Shown here: positions 1-8,048 of the stretch, one piece after another
Numbering within the stretch: position 1 is the first letter of the stretch
How the letters are laid out: every line of letters starts with the position of its first letter
NCBI RefSeq assembly: GCF_016785945.1
Contig: NZ_JAEMEF010000007.1
Location: forward strand, 62,001 to 126,000
Direction of reading: 5' to 3'
DNA length: 64,000 nucleotides
Source of the DNA: Olleya sediminilitoris
Lineage (GTDB): Bacteria > Bacteroidota > Bacteroidia > Flavobacteriales > Flavobacteriaceae
Translations under genes and position numbers: made by a program
Notes under the pieces: generated by a model
The model's database searches: none
Told to the model about the DNA's origin: nothing
What the model saw: the letters and a program-made list of their open reading frames with translations, nothing else

Positions 1-273
1 AATAATATTAAAGTGGTACCCTTTAGTTTCTGGTGTTGGTTGAGCATTTTCAAGTGGAAATTGCCATGTACAAGTCGTTGCAGCAGAAGTAATTGTAATA
101 CCTCTTTCTTGCTCTTGCTCCATCCAGTCCATTGTAGCAGCACCATCATGTACTTCTCCAATTTTGTGAGAAACTCCTGTGTAATAAAGAATACGCTCTG
201 TTGTTGTAGTTTTACCTGCATCAATATGAGCTGCAATTCCGATATTTCTTGTGAATTTTAAATCTCTTGCCAT
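1..273 (-). CDS. fusA: Elongation factor G, N-terminal part (truncated by window edge)
   Basis: Translational GTPase that drives ribosome translocation in the cytoplasm. Only the first 91 codons are present; the gene runs off the left edge. The protein begins [20 protein letters not shown] and continues with [13 protein letters not shown], so the P-loop ([10 protein letters not shown]) lies at residues 15-24. The switch I region ends at [12 protein letters not shown], near residues 58-68. The ATG is 6 bp downstream of the rpsG stop, the usual rpsL-rpsG-fusA order of the str operon, so it should be transcribed from the promoter in front of rpsL. No sign of a frameshift in the visible part. Confidence 0.95.
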   Translation of the reverse strand, partial: MARDLKFTRNIGIAAHIDAGKTTTTERILYYTGVSHKIGEVHDGAATMDWMEQEQERGITITSAATTCTWQFPLENAQPTPETKGYHFNII

Positions 274-279
274 TTCTTA

Positions 280-756
280 TTAAAATCTAAAGTGAGAGAA
301 TGCTTTGTTGGCTTCTGCCATTTTGTGTGTGTCCACACGTTTCTTTACTGCTGCCCCTTCTTCTTTAGCTGCTGCTAAAATTTCTGAAGCCAAACGCAAT
401 GCCATAGACTTTTCGTTTCTCTTACGAGAATAACTAATCAACCATTTCATTGCAGTTGAAACCTTACGATCTGCACGTATTGGATTAGGAATTTGAAATG
501 TTGCTCCTCCTACTCTACGACTACGTACTTCTACGTGAGGCATAACATTAGATAATGCATCTTTCCAAATTTCTAAAGCTGTTTTTTCTTCATCTGTCTT
601 TTTAGTATCTACGATATCAATTGCATCATAAAATACTTTAAAAGCTACAGACTTCTTTCCGTCCCACATCATCATATTAACAAATCTAGTTACTAACTGA
701 TCGTTAAAACGAGGATCCGGTAAAAGCGGTCTTTTTTTCGCTGCTCTTTTTCTCAT
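280..756 (-). CDS. rpsG: 30S ribosomal protein S7
   Basis: Primary 16S rRNA-binding protein that nucleates assembly of the 30S head; in E. coli it is also the translational repressor of the str operon. The 158-residue product has the usual S7 length and hallmarks: [19 protein letters not shown] at the start, the loop [11 protein letters not shown] near residues 80-90, and [11 protein letters not shown] near 103-113. It lies between rpsL (22 bp away) and fusA (6 bp away), so the three are one transcript. Whether S7 autoregulates here is unknown; I see no convincing copy of the E. coli-type S7 site in the short rpsL-rpsG gap. Confidence 0.97.
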   Translation of the reverse strand: MRKRAAKKRPLLPDPRFNDQLVTRFVNMMMWDGKKSVAFKVFYDAIDIVDTKKTDEEKTALEIWKDALSNVMPHVEVRSRRVGGATFQIPNPIRADRKVSTAMKWLISYSRKRNEKSMALRLASEILAAAKEEGAAVKKRVDTHKMAEANKAFSHFRF

Positions 757-778
757 GTCTTCTTCTTAAGTTTTTTAA

Positions 779-1153
779 TTAACTTTTAGGGCGTTTTGCA
801 CCATACTTAGATCTACGTTGTGTTCTACCTGCAACACCTGCTGTGTCTAAAGCACCACGAACGATGTGATATCTAACTCCTGGCAAATCTTTTACCCTTC
901 CACCTCTAACCAATACTATCGAGTGCTCTTGTAAATTGTGACCTTCTCCGCCGATGTATGCATTTACTTCGTTTCCGTTTGTTAAACGAACCCTTGCCAC
1001 CTTACGCATTGCTGAGTTAGGCTTTTTAGGTGTCGTTGTATAAACACGAGTACACACACCACGTCTCTGAGGACACGAATCTAAAGCAGCCGATTTACTC
1101 TTCTTGGTTATTTTGGCTCTTCCTTTTCGTACTAATTGTGAAATTGTTGGCAT
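779..1153 (-). CDS. rpsL: 30S ribosomal protein S12
   Basis: Decoding-centre ribosomal protein of 124 residues. The S12 core is intact: [20 protein letters not shown] followed by [11 protein letters not shown], and [13 protein letters not shown] further on. Lys43 (in TPKKPNS) and Lys88 (in VKDLPG), the positions altered in classical streptomycin-resistant mutants, carry the sensitive-type residue. First gene of the rpsL-rpsG-fusA operon. Its ATG follows a short leader of about 40 nt behind a good TTG-N19-TACATTTG promoter. The leader contains a small inverted repeat (CCTCT/AGAGG), too weak to call a regulator. Confidence 0.97.
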   Translation of the reverse strand: MPTISQLVRKGRAKITKKSKSAALDSCPQRRGVCTRVYTTTPKKPNSAMRKVARVRLTNGNEVNAYIGGEGHNLQEHSIVLVRGGRVKDLPGVRYHIVRGALDTAGVAGRTQRRSKYGAKRPKS

Positions 1154-1197
1154 ATAATTTTAATATAATTTTATGTTACCTCTCTCTAAGAGGGGTG

Positions 1198-1227
1198 CAA
1201 ATGTATGAATTATAATTCATAAATCAA
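1198..1227 (-). promoter_or_regulatory. Promoter of the str operon (rpsL-rpsG-fusA)
   Basis: On the minus strand a -33 TTG (1225-1227) is followed after 19 bp by a perfect Bacteroidota -7 box TACATTTG (1198-1205). Predicted transcription start is about 40 nt before the rpsL ATG. A perfect 12-bp palindrome, GAATTATAATTC (1207-1218), occupies the spacer. Confidence 0.7.
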
Positions 1228-1334
1228 ACCTTAATTCATTAATTTTCAATAGAATTTAAAATATATTCAAAGACTCATATTAAATAATAAGTTTTTTACG
1301 TTAAATTTATCTCTCACCTTTACAATCACACAAA

Positions 1335-3023
1335 TTGCTTTTAAGAAAATTTATTTTATTACTTTATATTTTACACTCTGTAACCTCACAAAGTCAAAAT
1401 ATTAATTTAAAAATTGAAACCTATCCAAATGCTGAATCAAAAATAATACCATACAACAAGCATCACTACTCATCTAAATCTATCACTAACGAAATTAAAG
1501 CATTTCAAAAACAACTATTCAACGAAGGATACTTAAACAATGAAGTTACTGAAATCTCAACAAAGGACTCTACAAATTACAAGTGCATCATAATACTAAA
1601 AAACAAAATAAAATTTGTTCATATATATATAGACAAAAAAAACATTACCGATTCAGTATATCAGGAACTAAATCTTACAAAGAGTAAAAACAAAAACTAT
1701 TATATATCTGAATACACAAAGCTTGAAAAAAACCTAGAACTTCAAAATAGAATAATCAACAACAAAGGCTATCCATTTAGCGAGTTAAGTTTAATTGAAA
1801 TACAAAAGAAAAATGACTCAACACTTACTGGAAAACTTAAAATTGATACTAATGAAAAAAAACGAGTACTAAACAGAATTGTCATTAAAGGATATGAAAA
1901 ATTCCCTAAATCTTACCTAAGACACTTTCTTAAAATAAAAAAAGACAAAACCTTTAATTTAGATGAAATTAATACAAAGACAATCAGCTTAAACAATCTT
2001 AATTTCTCGAAACAAATAAAAAGTCCCGAAGTCTTATTTTTAAAAGATTCCACCAAACTATATATCTATCTAAAAAAAACACCCAGTAATAATTTTGATG
2101 GTTATTTAGGATTTGCAACAAATGAAAATTCTAATAAAATTGAATTTAACGGTTATTTAAACTTAAATTTAATTAACAATTTAAACTATGGAGAAAGTCT
2201 TCATCTAGAATACAAATCAGATGAAACGGAACAAAAAAACTTTAACCTGACAACTAACCTTCCTTACATCTTCAACTCTCCAATAGGCATTGAAGCTTCA
2301 TTAAGCATCCTTAAAAGAGACTCTACCTTTATAAATACCAATCAAAAAGTTGATTTATTTTATCAACTAAATGATAAACACTCTATTTACACAGGTATTT
2401 CAACAACCGAATCAAGCGATTTGACAAATGAAAACACTAATTTGAATATAATAGATTATACCAATAACTTTTTTAATATAAAATACCAATACATCAAACA
2501 TCAAAAGGATGACTTATTATTTCCAATTCAAACTTTTGTAAAAATAGAAACAGGTTATGGCACAAGAAAATCCAACACAAACAATTTAAACCAAACATTA
2601 ATTAACATAGATGCTAATCACATTTTTAATTTAAATAATAAAAACAGTATTTACTTTAGAACCAGCATTAAGCTACTAAATTCTGAAAATTATTTAGAGA
2701 ATGAACTTTTTAGATTTGGAGGCATAAACAGCATAAGAGGCTTTACAGAAAACAGTTTAACCGCCAATAGCCTATATATACTTAATACAGAATACAGATA
2801 CAGACTAAGCAATAGCATTTTTGTTAATTCTATAATTGACGTTGCAACTTTTAAAAACAACTTAATTAAACAAGAGGAAAATCTATACGGATTTGGATTT
2901 GGATTTGGAGTCTTAACCAAAGGAGGTTTATTAAGATTTATCTACGCAAATGGAAAGCAAAAAAACGAAGTCTTCAATTTTTCCAACTCAAAAATACATC
3001 TAAGCATTAAAACGATATTTTAA
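1335..3023 (+). CDS. Short Omp85/BamA-TamA-like outer membrane protein (POTRA plus surface-antigen barrel)
   Basis: Likely an outer-membrane protein of the Omp85 superfamily, which inserts or secretes proteins or lipids at the outer membrane. The 562-residue protein has an N-terminal signal peptide (LLRKFILLLYILHSVTSQSQ), then POTRA-like units, the clearest around residues 170-215 (NRIVIKGYEKFPKSYLRHFL). The second half is a predicted 16-strand barrel with the loop-6 signature FGGINSIRGF near residue 460 and a terminal aromatic residue (KTIF). It is shorter than BamA (about 800) and has few POTRA repeats. No ATG lies in frame before the signal peptide, so TTG at 1335 is the best start. It stands alone, divergent from the str operon and upstream of susC. 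Its exact role (TamA-like or lineage-specific) is not clear. Confidence 0.75.
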   Translation: MLLRKFILLLYILHSVTSQSQNINLKIETYPNAESKIIPYNKHHYSSKSITNEIKAFQKQLFNEGYLNNEVTEISTKDSTNYKCIIILKNKIKFVHIYIDKKNITDSVYQELNLTKSKNKNYYISEYTKLEKNLELQNRIINNKGYPFSELSLIEIQKKNDSTLTGKLKIDTNEKKRVLNRIVIKGYEKFPKSYLRHFLKIKKDKTFNLDEINTKTISLNNLNFSKQIKSPEVLFLKDSTKLYIYLKKTPSNNFDGYLGFATNENSNKIEFNGYLNLNLINNLNYGESLHLEYKSDETEQKNFNLTTNLPYIFNSPIGIEASLSILKRDSTFINTNQKVDLFYQLNDKHSIYTGISTTESSDLTNENTNLNIIDYTNNFFNIKYQYIKHQKDDLLFPIQTFVKIETGYGTRKSNTNNLNQTLINIDANHIFNLNNKNSIYFRTSIKLLNSENYLENELFRFGGINSIRGFTENSLTANSLYILNTEYRYRLSNSIFVNSIIDVATFKNNLIKQEENLYGFGFGFGVLTKGGLLRFIYANGKQKNEVFNFSNSKIHLSIKTIF

Positions 3024-3083
3024 GTATTTTAACGCTATTGTAGAATAAATTTTAAATTTTATCAAAAATAATCGTCAAAATGA

Positions 3084-3114
3084 TTGTTTTGTTGGCATTA
3101 ATTTATGAGTTTTG
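3084..3114 (+). promoter_or_regulatory. Putative promoter of the first susC/susD pair
   Basis: TTG (3084-3086), 20 bp, then GAGTTTTG (3107-3114), a one-mismatch version of TAnnTTTG. It is followed by AGACTAATT (3120-3128), 12 bp before the ATG. The second susC gene has the same arrangement with the same 20-bp spacer. A weak hairpin (3063-3091) overlapping the -33 box may terminate the upstream gene. Confidence 0.5.
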
Positions 3115-3140
3115 AGATAAGACTAATTTAATATATCAAT

Positions 3141-6100
3141 ATGAAAACAAATTTAAATCGAATTTTAACATTGTTTTGTGTGACATTAGCGAGTTTCGCT
3201 TATGCGCAAGAACAAACAATTACCGGAACAATTTCCGATGAAAATGGCTTCCCCTTACCGTCTGCAACCATTGTAGTAAAAGGGACATCAAATGGAAGCA
3301 CATCAGACTTCGATGGGCAATACACCATTCAAGCAAATACGGGAGAAACATTAGTGTTTAGTTATGTTGGTTATGACACAGTTGAAAAAATTGTATCATC
3401 TTCAAGTAGCATTAATATATCTCTTAACCCAGGAAACACATTAGATGAAGTTGTTGTAACAGCGTTAGGGATTAAAAGAGAAAAGAAAAGTTTAGGTTAT
3501 GCAACTCAGGAAGTTGGAGGAGACGAAGTTTCTAAAGTTAAATCATCAAACTTTGTTAATTCTTTATCTGGTAAAGTAGCTGGATTAGATATTAAAAGCT
3601 CTGGTACATTAGGTGGATCAACAAATGTTGTTATTAGAGGTAACGCATCTATAGCTGGAAATAACCAAGCTTTATTTGTAATAGATGGTATACCTGTAGA
3701 TAACGGTAACTCAAACTCTGCCGGACAAAGAAGTGGTCGTGGTGGTTACGATTATGGTAATGCAGCTTCAGATATCAATCCAGATGATATTGAAACAATA
3801 AACGTATTAAAAGGTGCAGCTGCGACAGCTCTTTATGGATCAAGAGCATCTAATGGTGTTGTAATGATTACCACAAAAAAAGGAAAAAAAAGAAAAGGTA
3901 TTGGTGTAACATTAAACTCTAGTTATACTATAGGAAGTGCTGATTCAGAAACACTTCCAGTATACCAAAAATCTTACGGTGCCGGTTATGGACCGTATTA
4001 TGATGATCCATCAGGATTCTTTTTTTATGAAGATATCGATGGTGATGGTAATCCTGATTTGATTACTCCAACTACAGAAGACGCTTCTTACGGAGCTGCA
4101 TTTGACCCATCATTATTAGTATACCAATGGGATGCATTATACCCACAATTAGACACATACCTTCAAGCAACTCCATGGGTAGCAGGAGCAAACGATCCTA
4201 ATTCAGTATGGAAAAGCGGAGGAACAAGAGTTAACTCTGTTGCTTTAGACGGAGGAAATGACACAAGTAGCTTTAGATTAGGTTTTACTAACATGCTACA
4301 AGAAGGAAACTTACCAAACAGTGAAATTAAAAGAAATACAATAAATTTTTCTGCTTCACATAATTTAAGCGACAAATTTACTGCGTCAACTACTTTTACT
4401 TACACAAAAACAAATGGAAAAGGAAGATATGGTACTGGATACGATGCAAACAACGTTATGCAACAATTTAGACAATGGTTTCAAACAAATGTTGACTTAG
4501 AAGCTCAAAAAAATGCTTATTTTGCAACAGGACAAAACATCACTTGGAACACTTCATCTCCTACAGATTTATCTCCAATTTACTCTGACAATCCATATTG
4601 GACATTCTTTGAAAATTATGAAACAGATCAAAGAAACAGATACTTTGGAAACTTTGCCTTAAATTATGAAATCAATGATTGGCTAAGTGCCTTAGGAAGA
4701 TTCACTTTTGATACTTATTCTGAATTACAAGAAGAAAGAACAAACGTAGGAAGTGCTAACGTTTCAAAATATTCAAGATATAATAACAACGTAGCTGAAT
4801 ATAATTACGACTTTATTTTAACTGCTAATAAAAATTTAACTGACAAACTTAACTTAGAAGGTAATGTTGGTTTTAACCTAAGAAGAAATGATAGAAGCAG
4901 TATTTATGCTCAAACTAACGGAGGATTAAACTTACCCGGATTATACTCTTTATCTAATAGTGTTAATGCTATAGAAGCACCTACAGAATATGAAGCTGTT
5001 AGCAAAGTTGACGGTCTATATGCAAGAGCAAGTTTAGGTTATGATGGATTAGCTTACTTAGAAGGAACTTACAGAAGAGATAGAGCTTCAACACTACCAA
5101 TTAAAGACAATACATATGGTTATTTCTCAGTAGCATCAAGTTTAGTTTTTTCTAAATTAATTGATGCTGAATGGTTATCATTTGGAAAACTTAGTGCTAA
5201 CTATGCTGAAGTTGGAAATGCAACATCTGCATATAGGGTTTTTAATACTTACACAATCGAAACACCTTTTTCTGGTACAGCATATGCCACTAACCCAGGA
5301 GCTAGAAACAATTTAGAATTAAAACCTGAAAGACAAGAAAACTACGAATTTGGTCTTGAAGCTCAATTTTTTAATAGAAGAGCTGGACTTAATGTGTCAT
5401 ACTATAACACCACCAACAAAGATCAGATTACTTATGTACCAGTATCTAATGCAACAGGATACTCTTCTGTATTATTAAACGCAGGTACAATAGAAAACAA
5501 AGGATGGGAAGTACAATTAAATGTCACACCAATTAAAACAGAAAATTTCAGTTGGGATGTTAACTTAAACTGGGCAAAAAACAAAAGTTTAGTAGTTGAG
5601 CTTACTGATGGTATAGACAATCTACAATTAGCGTCATTACAAGGTGGTGTATCTATAAACGCGACTCCCGGTCAACCTTACGGTACAATTAGAGGTACAG
5701 ATTTTGTTTACCATGAAAACGGCCAACCAATAGTTGGTGCTAATGGATATTATGAAAGAACATCAAATAATGAAATTATTGGTGATATTAATCCTGAGTG
5801 GACAGCAGGACTAAACAACAGTATTAATTACAAAAACTTTAATCTAAGTTTTTTAATTGATATGCAAAAAGGAGGAGATGTATTTTCTCTTGATACATGG
5901 TACGGTTATGCTACAGGTTTATACGATATTACTGCTGGATCAAATGACTTAGGTAATCCCGTAAGAAACCCAGTAACATCTGGTGCTGATAGTGGTGGTA
6001 TAATTTTGCCTGGAGTTCAAGCAGACGGAACACCAAACACAGTTAGAGCAGATGCTAGCACATATGCTAACCCTTGGGGATATGCTAGAGCTACAAATAG

Positions 6101-6359
6101 CCAACACGTATATGACGCTGGTTTTATAAAATTAAGAGAAGCAAGCTTAACATATTCTTTTAACGACGATATGTTAAGTAGACTACCATTCACTGGAGCA
6201 TCAATATCTCTAATTGGTAGAAACCTTTGGATTATAGATAAAAACACACCTTATGCAGATCCAGAAGCTGGTTTAAGTTCAGGAAATATTCAAGGATACC
6301 AATCTGGTTCTTATCCAACAATACGTGAAATTGGAGCATCATTAAAGTTACAATTCTAA
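3141..6359 (+). CDS. SusC/RagA-family TonB-dependent outer membrane transporter
   Basis: TonB-energised outer-membrane channel that works with a SusD lipoprotein lid to import glycan- or peptide-sized substrates. The 1072-residue protein has a signal peptide ending at YAQ, then a carboxypeptidase-regulatory-like beta-sandwich (about residues 25-105, GTISDENGFPLPSATIVVKG). Next come a segment LDEVVVTALG, a plug domain (about 115-250) ending with the SusC signature ALYGSRASNGVVMITTKKGK, and a long barrel closing with SLKLQF. The next gene, 13 bp downstream, is a SusD-like lipoprotein, so the two are one operon. No glycosidase, sulfatase or peptidase adjoins, so the substrate cannot be deduced. 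Confidence is high for the family and low for any substrate. Confidence 0.95.
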   Translation: MKTNLNRILTLFCVTLASFAYAQEQTITGTISDENGFPLPSATIVVKGTSNGSTSDFDGQYTIQANTGETLVFSYVGYDTVEKIVSSSSSINISLNPGNTLDEVVVTALGIKREKKSLGYATQEVGGDEVSKVKSSNFVNSLSGKVAGLDIKSSGTLGGSTNVVIRGNASIAGNNQALFVIDGIPVDNGNSNSAGQRSGRGGYDYGNAASDINPDDIETINVLKGAAATALYGSRASNGVVMITTKKGKKRKGIGVTLNSSYTIGSADSETLPVYQKSYGAGYGPYYDDPSGFFFYEDIDGDGNPDLITPTTEDASYGAAFDPSLLVYQWDALYPQLDTYLQATPWVAGANDPNSVWKSGGTRVNSVALDGGNDTSSFRLGFTNMLQEGNLPNSEIKRNTINFSASHNLSDKFTASTTFTYTKTNGKGRYGTGYDANNVMQQFRQWFQTNVDLEAQKNAYFATGQNITWNTSSPTDLSPIYSDNPYWTFFENYETDQRNRYFGNFALNYEINDWLSALGRFTFDTYSELQEERTNVGSANVSKYSRYNNNVAEYNYDFILTANKNLTDKLNLEGNVGFNLRRNDRSSIYAQTNGGLNLPGLYSLSNSVNAIEAPTEYEAVSKVDGLYARASLGYDGLAYLEGTYRRDRASTLPIKDNTYGYFSVASSLVFSKLIDAEWLSFGKLSANYAEVGNATSAYRVFNTYTIETPFSGTAYATNPGARNNLELKPERQENYEFGLEAQFFNRRAGLNVSYYNTTNKDQITYVPVSNATGYSSVLLNAGTIENKGWEVQLNVTPIKTENFSWDVNLNWAKNKSLVVELTDGIDNLQLASLQGGVSINATPGQPYGTIRGTDFVYHENGQPIVGANGYYERTSNNEIIGDINPEWTAGLNNSINYKNFNLSFLIDMQKGGDVFSLDTWYGYATGLYDITAGSNDLGNPVRNPVTSGADSGGIILPGVQADGTPNTVRADASTYANPWGYARATNSQHVYDAGFIKLREASLTYSFNDDMLSRLPFTGASISLIGRNLWIIDKNTPYADPEAGLSSGNIQGYQSGSYPTIREIGASLKLQF

Positions 6360-6372
6360 AAAACAAAAAATT

Positions 6373-7782
6373 ATGAAAAAAACATATATAACAATTTTAT
6401 CAATCTTGGTATTATTCTCATGTCAAACAGATGAATTATACGAGGATTTAAATAGAGACCCAAAAAACCCAACACAAGTCGATGCAGACTTTTTGTTTAA
6501 TGGAGCTGTAAAAAGCTTATTTGATCAAATGACCAGCACAAATGTTAATTCAAACATCTTTAGATTATTTGGGCAGTATTGGACACAAACAACTTACATT
6601 GATGAGAGTAATTACAACCTAACAGAACGTAATATCCCTGAAAGTCATTGGTCAGAAATATACAGAGATGTGTTATTAGACTTAAAAACAGCTAAGGACA
6701 TAACTACATCTTCAACTAGTAAAGCACAAATTGAAATTTTAATGATTTATGCTTGGCAACAAATGGTAGATACTTTTGGTGATATACCTTATACAGAGGC
6801 ATTAGGAGATGTTACATTACCTAAATATGATGATGCAGAAACTATTTACACCGATTTAATTACAAGGGTAAATGAAGCTATCCCAAATCTAACAGGTAAC
6901 GGTTTTATAACTTCAGATAAAATCTATGGTGGAGACATGACAGCTTGGAATAAGTTTGCTAATTCTTTAAAGTTAAGATTAGGAATTAGGTTATCTGATG
7001 TAAACCCAACTTTATCTCAATCAACAGTTGAAGCTGCTTACACTGCAGGAGTATTCTCATCAAACGACGATAATGCATTACTTGCTTATGAGTCTGCAAC
7101 ACCTAACACAAACCCAATATGGGTTGACTTAGTTCAAACAGGAAGAACTGATTACGTTATCGCTAATACTCTAGCTGATGTAATGAATACGTTAAATGAC
7201 CCAAGGAGACCTGAATATTTTGATGATAATCTAGGGGCTGGAATCTACGAAGGAGGCCCTTATGGAGATAACAATTCATTTCCTGGATATACTCACATAG
7301 CAGGATATGATGATGAATTAGATATACATGACCCTGAAGCTAAAGGAGTATTATTAGACTATAGTGAAGTTTCTTTTTATTTAGCTGAAGCTGCTGCTAG
7401 AAATTGGTCTGTTGGAGGTACTGTAGAAGAACACTATGAAAATGGAATTACAGCTTCATTTGAATATTGGGAAGCTTCAGACTTAACAACTTATTTAGCA
7501 AATCCAGCTGTAGCCTATGCAACAGCATCTGGAGATTGGAGAGAGAAGATTGGAACTCAATTTTGGTTAGCAATGTACAATAGAGGATTTGAAGGTTGGA
7601 CAGTTTGGAGAAAATTTGACAGTCCACAGTTTAACTTACCAGTTAATACGGGTGATCCAATTCCTACCAGATATACATACCCTGTTAACGAACAAAATCT
7701 AAATGAAATTAACTGGGGTAAAGCATCAACTGCAATAGGAGGAGATACCAAAACCACTAAATTGTTTTGGGATATAAATTAA
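6373..7782 (+). CDS. SusD-like nutrient-binding outer membrane lipoprotein (SusD-like_2 type)
   Basis: Cell-surface lipoprotein expected to cap the partner SusC barrel and bind the substrate. It has a lipoprotein signal (ILVLFSCQ, lipid-modified Cys near residue 17), then DELYEDLNRDPKNPTQ, the opening typical of the SusD-like_2 branch rather than classical RagB/SusD. The helical body continues through FANSLKLRLGIRLSDVNP and the late EGWTVWRKFDSPQFNLP. At 469 residues it is of usual length. It lies 13 bp after its susC and is followed by a strong terminator, so this is a two-gene unit. Substrate unknown. Confidence 0.92.
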   Translation: MKKTYITILSILVLFSCQTDELYEDLNRDPKNPTQVDADFLFNGAVKSLFDQMTSTNVNSNIFRLFGQYWTQTTYIDESNYNLTERNIPESHWSEIYRDVLLDLKTAKDITTSSTSKAQIEILMIYAWQQMVDTFGDIPYTEALGDVTLPKYDDAETIYTDLITRVNEAIPNLTGNGFITSDKIYGGDMTAWNKFANSLKLRLGIRLSDVNPTLSQSTVEAAYTAGVFSSNDDNALLAYESATPNTNPIWVDLVQTGRTDYVIANTLADVMNTLNDPRRPEYFDDNLGAGIYEGGPYGDNNSFPGYTHIAGYDDELDIHDPEAKGVLLDYSEVSFYLAEAAARNWSVGGTVEEHYENGITASFEYWEASDLTTYLANPAVAYATASGDWREKIGTQFWLAMYNRGFEGWTVWRKFDSPQFNLPVNTGDPIPTRYTYPVNEQNLNEINWGKASTAIGGDTKTTKLFWDIN

Positions 7783-7802
7783 TATTTCTTTAACATTTTA
7801 TC

Positions 7803-7838
7803 AAAAGCCTTGAAAATTATTCCAAGGCTTTTTTTTTA
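7803..7838 (+). terminator. Rho-independent terminator after the first susCD pair
   Basis: Stem AAGCCTTG / CAAGGCTT (7805-7812 with 7823-7830) around a 10-nt loop, followed by a run of ten T. It ends the first susC-susD transcript about 20 bp after the susD stop. Confidence 0.9.
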
Positions 7839-7989
7839 GAAAAAATTATCCATAAAACATTATCATGCAAATAATTAGAACATGAATTACTTCTAAACAT
7901 TAAGAGTACAACATATTGAATTAATCTAAACAAAAGATAAGAATCATTAAACATTTCATTCGTGTAGAACAAAAATTATGACAAAAAAG

Positions 7990-8020
7990 TTGTTTTATTA
8001 AGTTTTTATTAAGATTTTTG
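7990..8020 (+). promoter_or_regulatory. Putative promoter of the second susC/susD pair
   Basis: TTG (7990-7992), 20 bp, then GATTTTTG (8013-8020), followed by AGACTAATT (8025-8033), 15 bp before the ATG. Spacer length, G at the first position of the -7 box and the AGACTAATT block all match the promoter of the first susC, which suggests shared control. Confidence 0.5.
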
Positions 8021-8048
8021 GCTCAGACTAATTCAAATAAAAATAAAA

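Noticed and set aside
1207-1218. Palindrome GAATTATAATTC as an operator in the str promoter spacer
   Set aside because: A/T palindromes of this size are expected by chance in such AT-rich DNA, and there is no second copy in the window.
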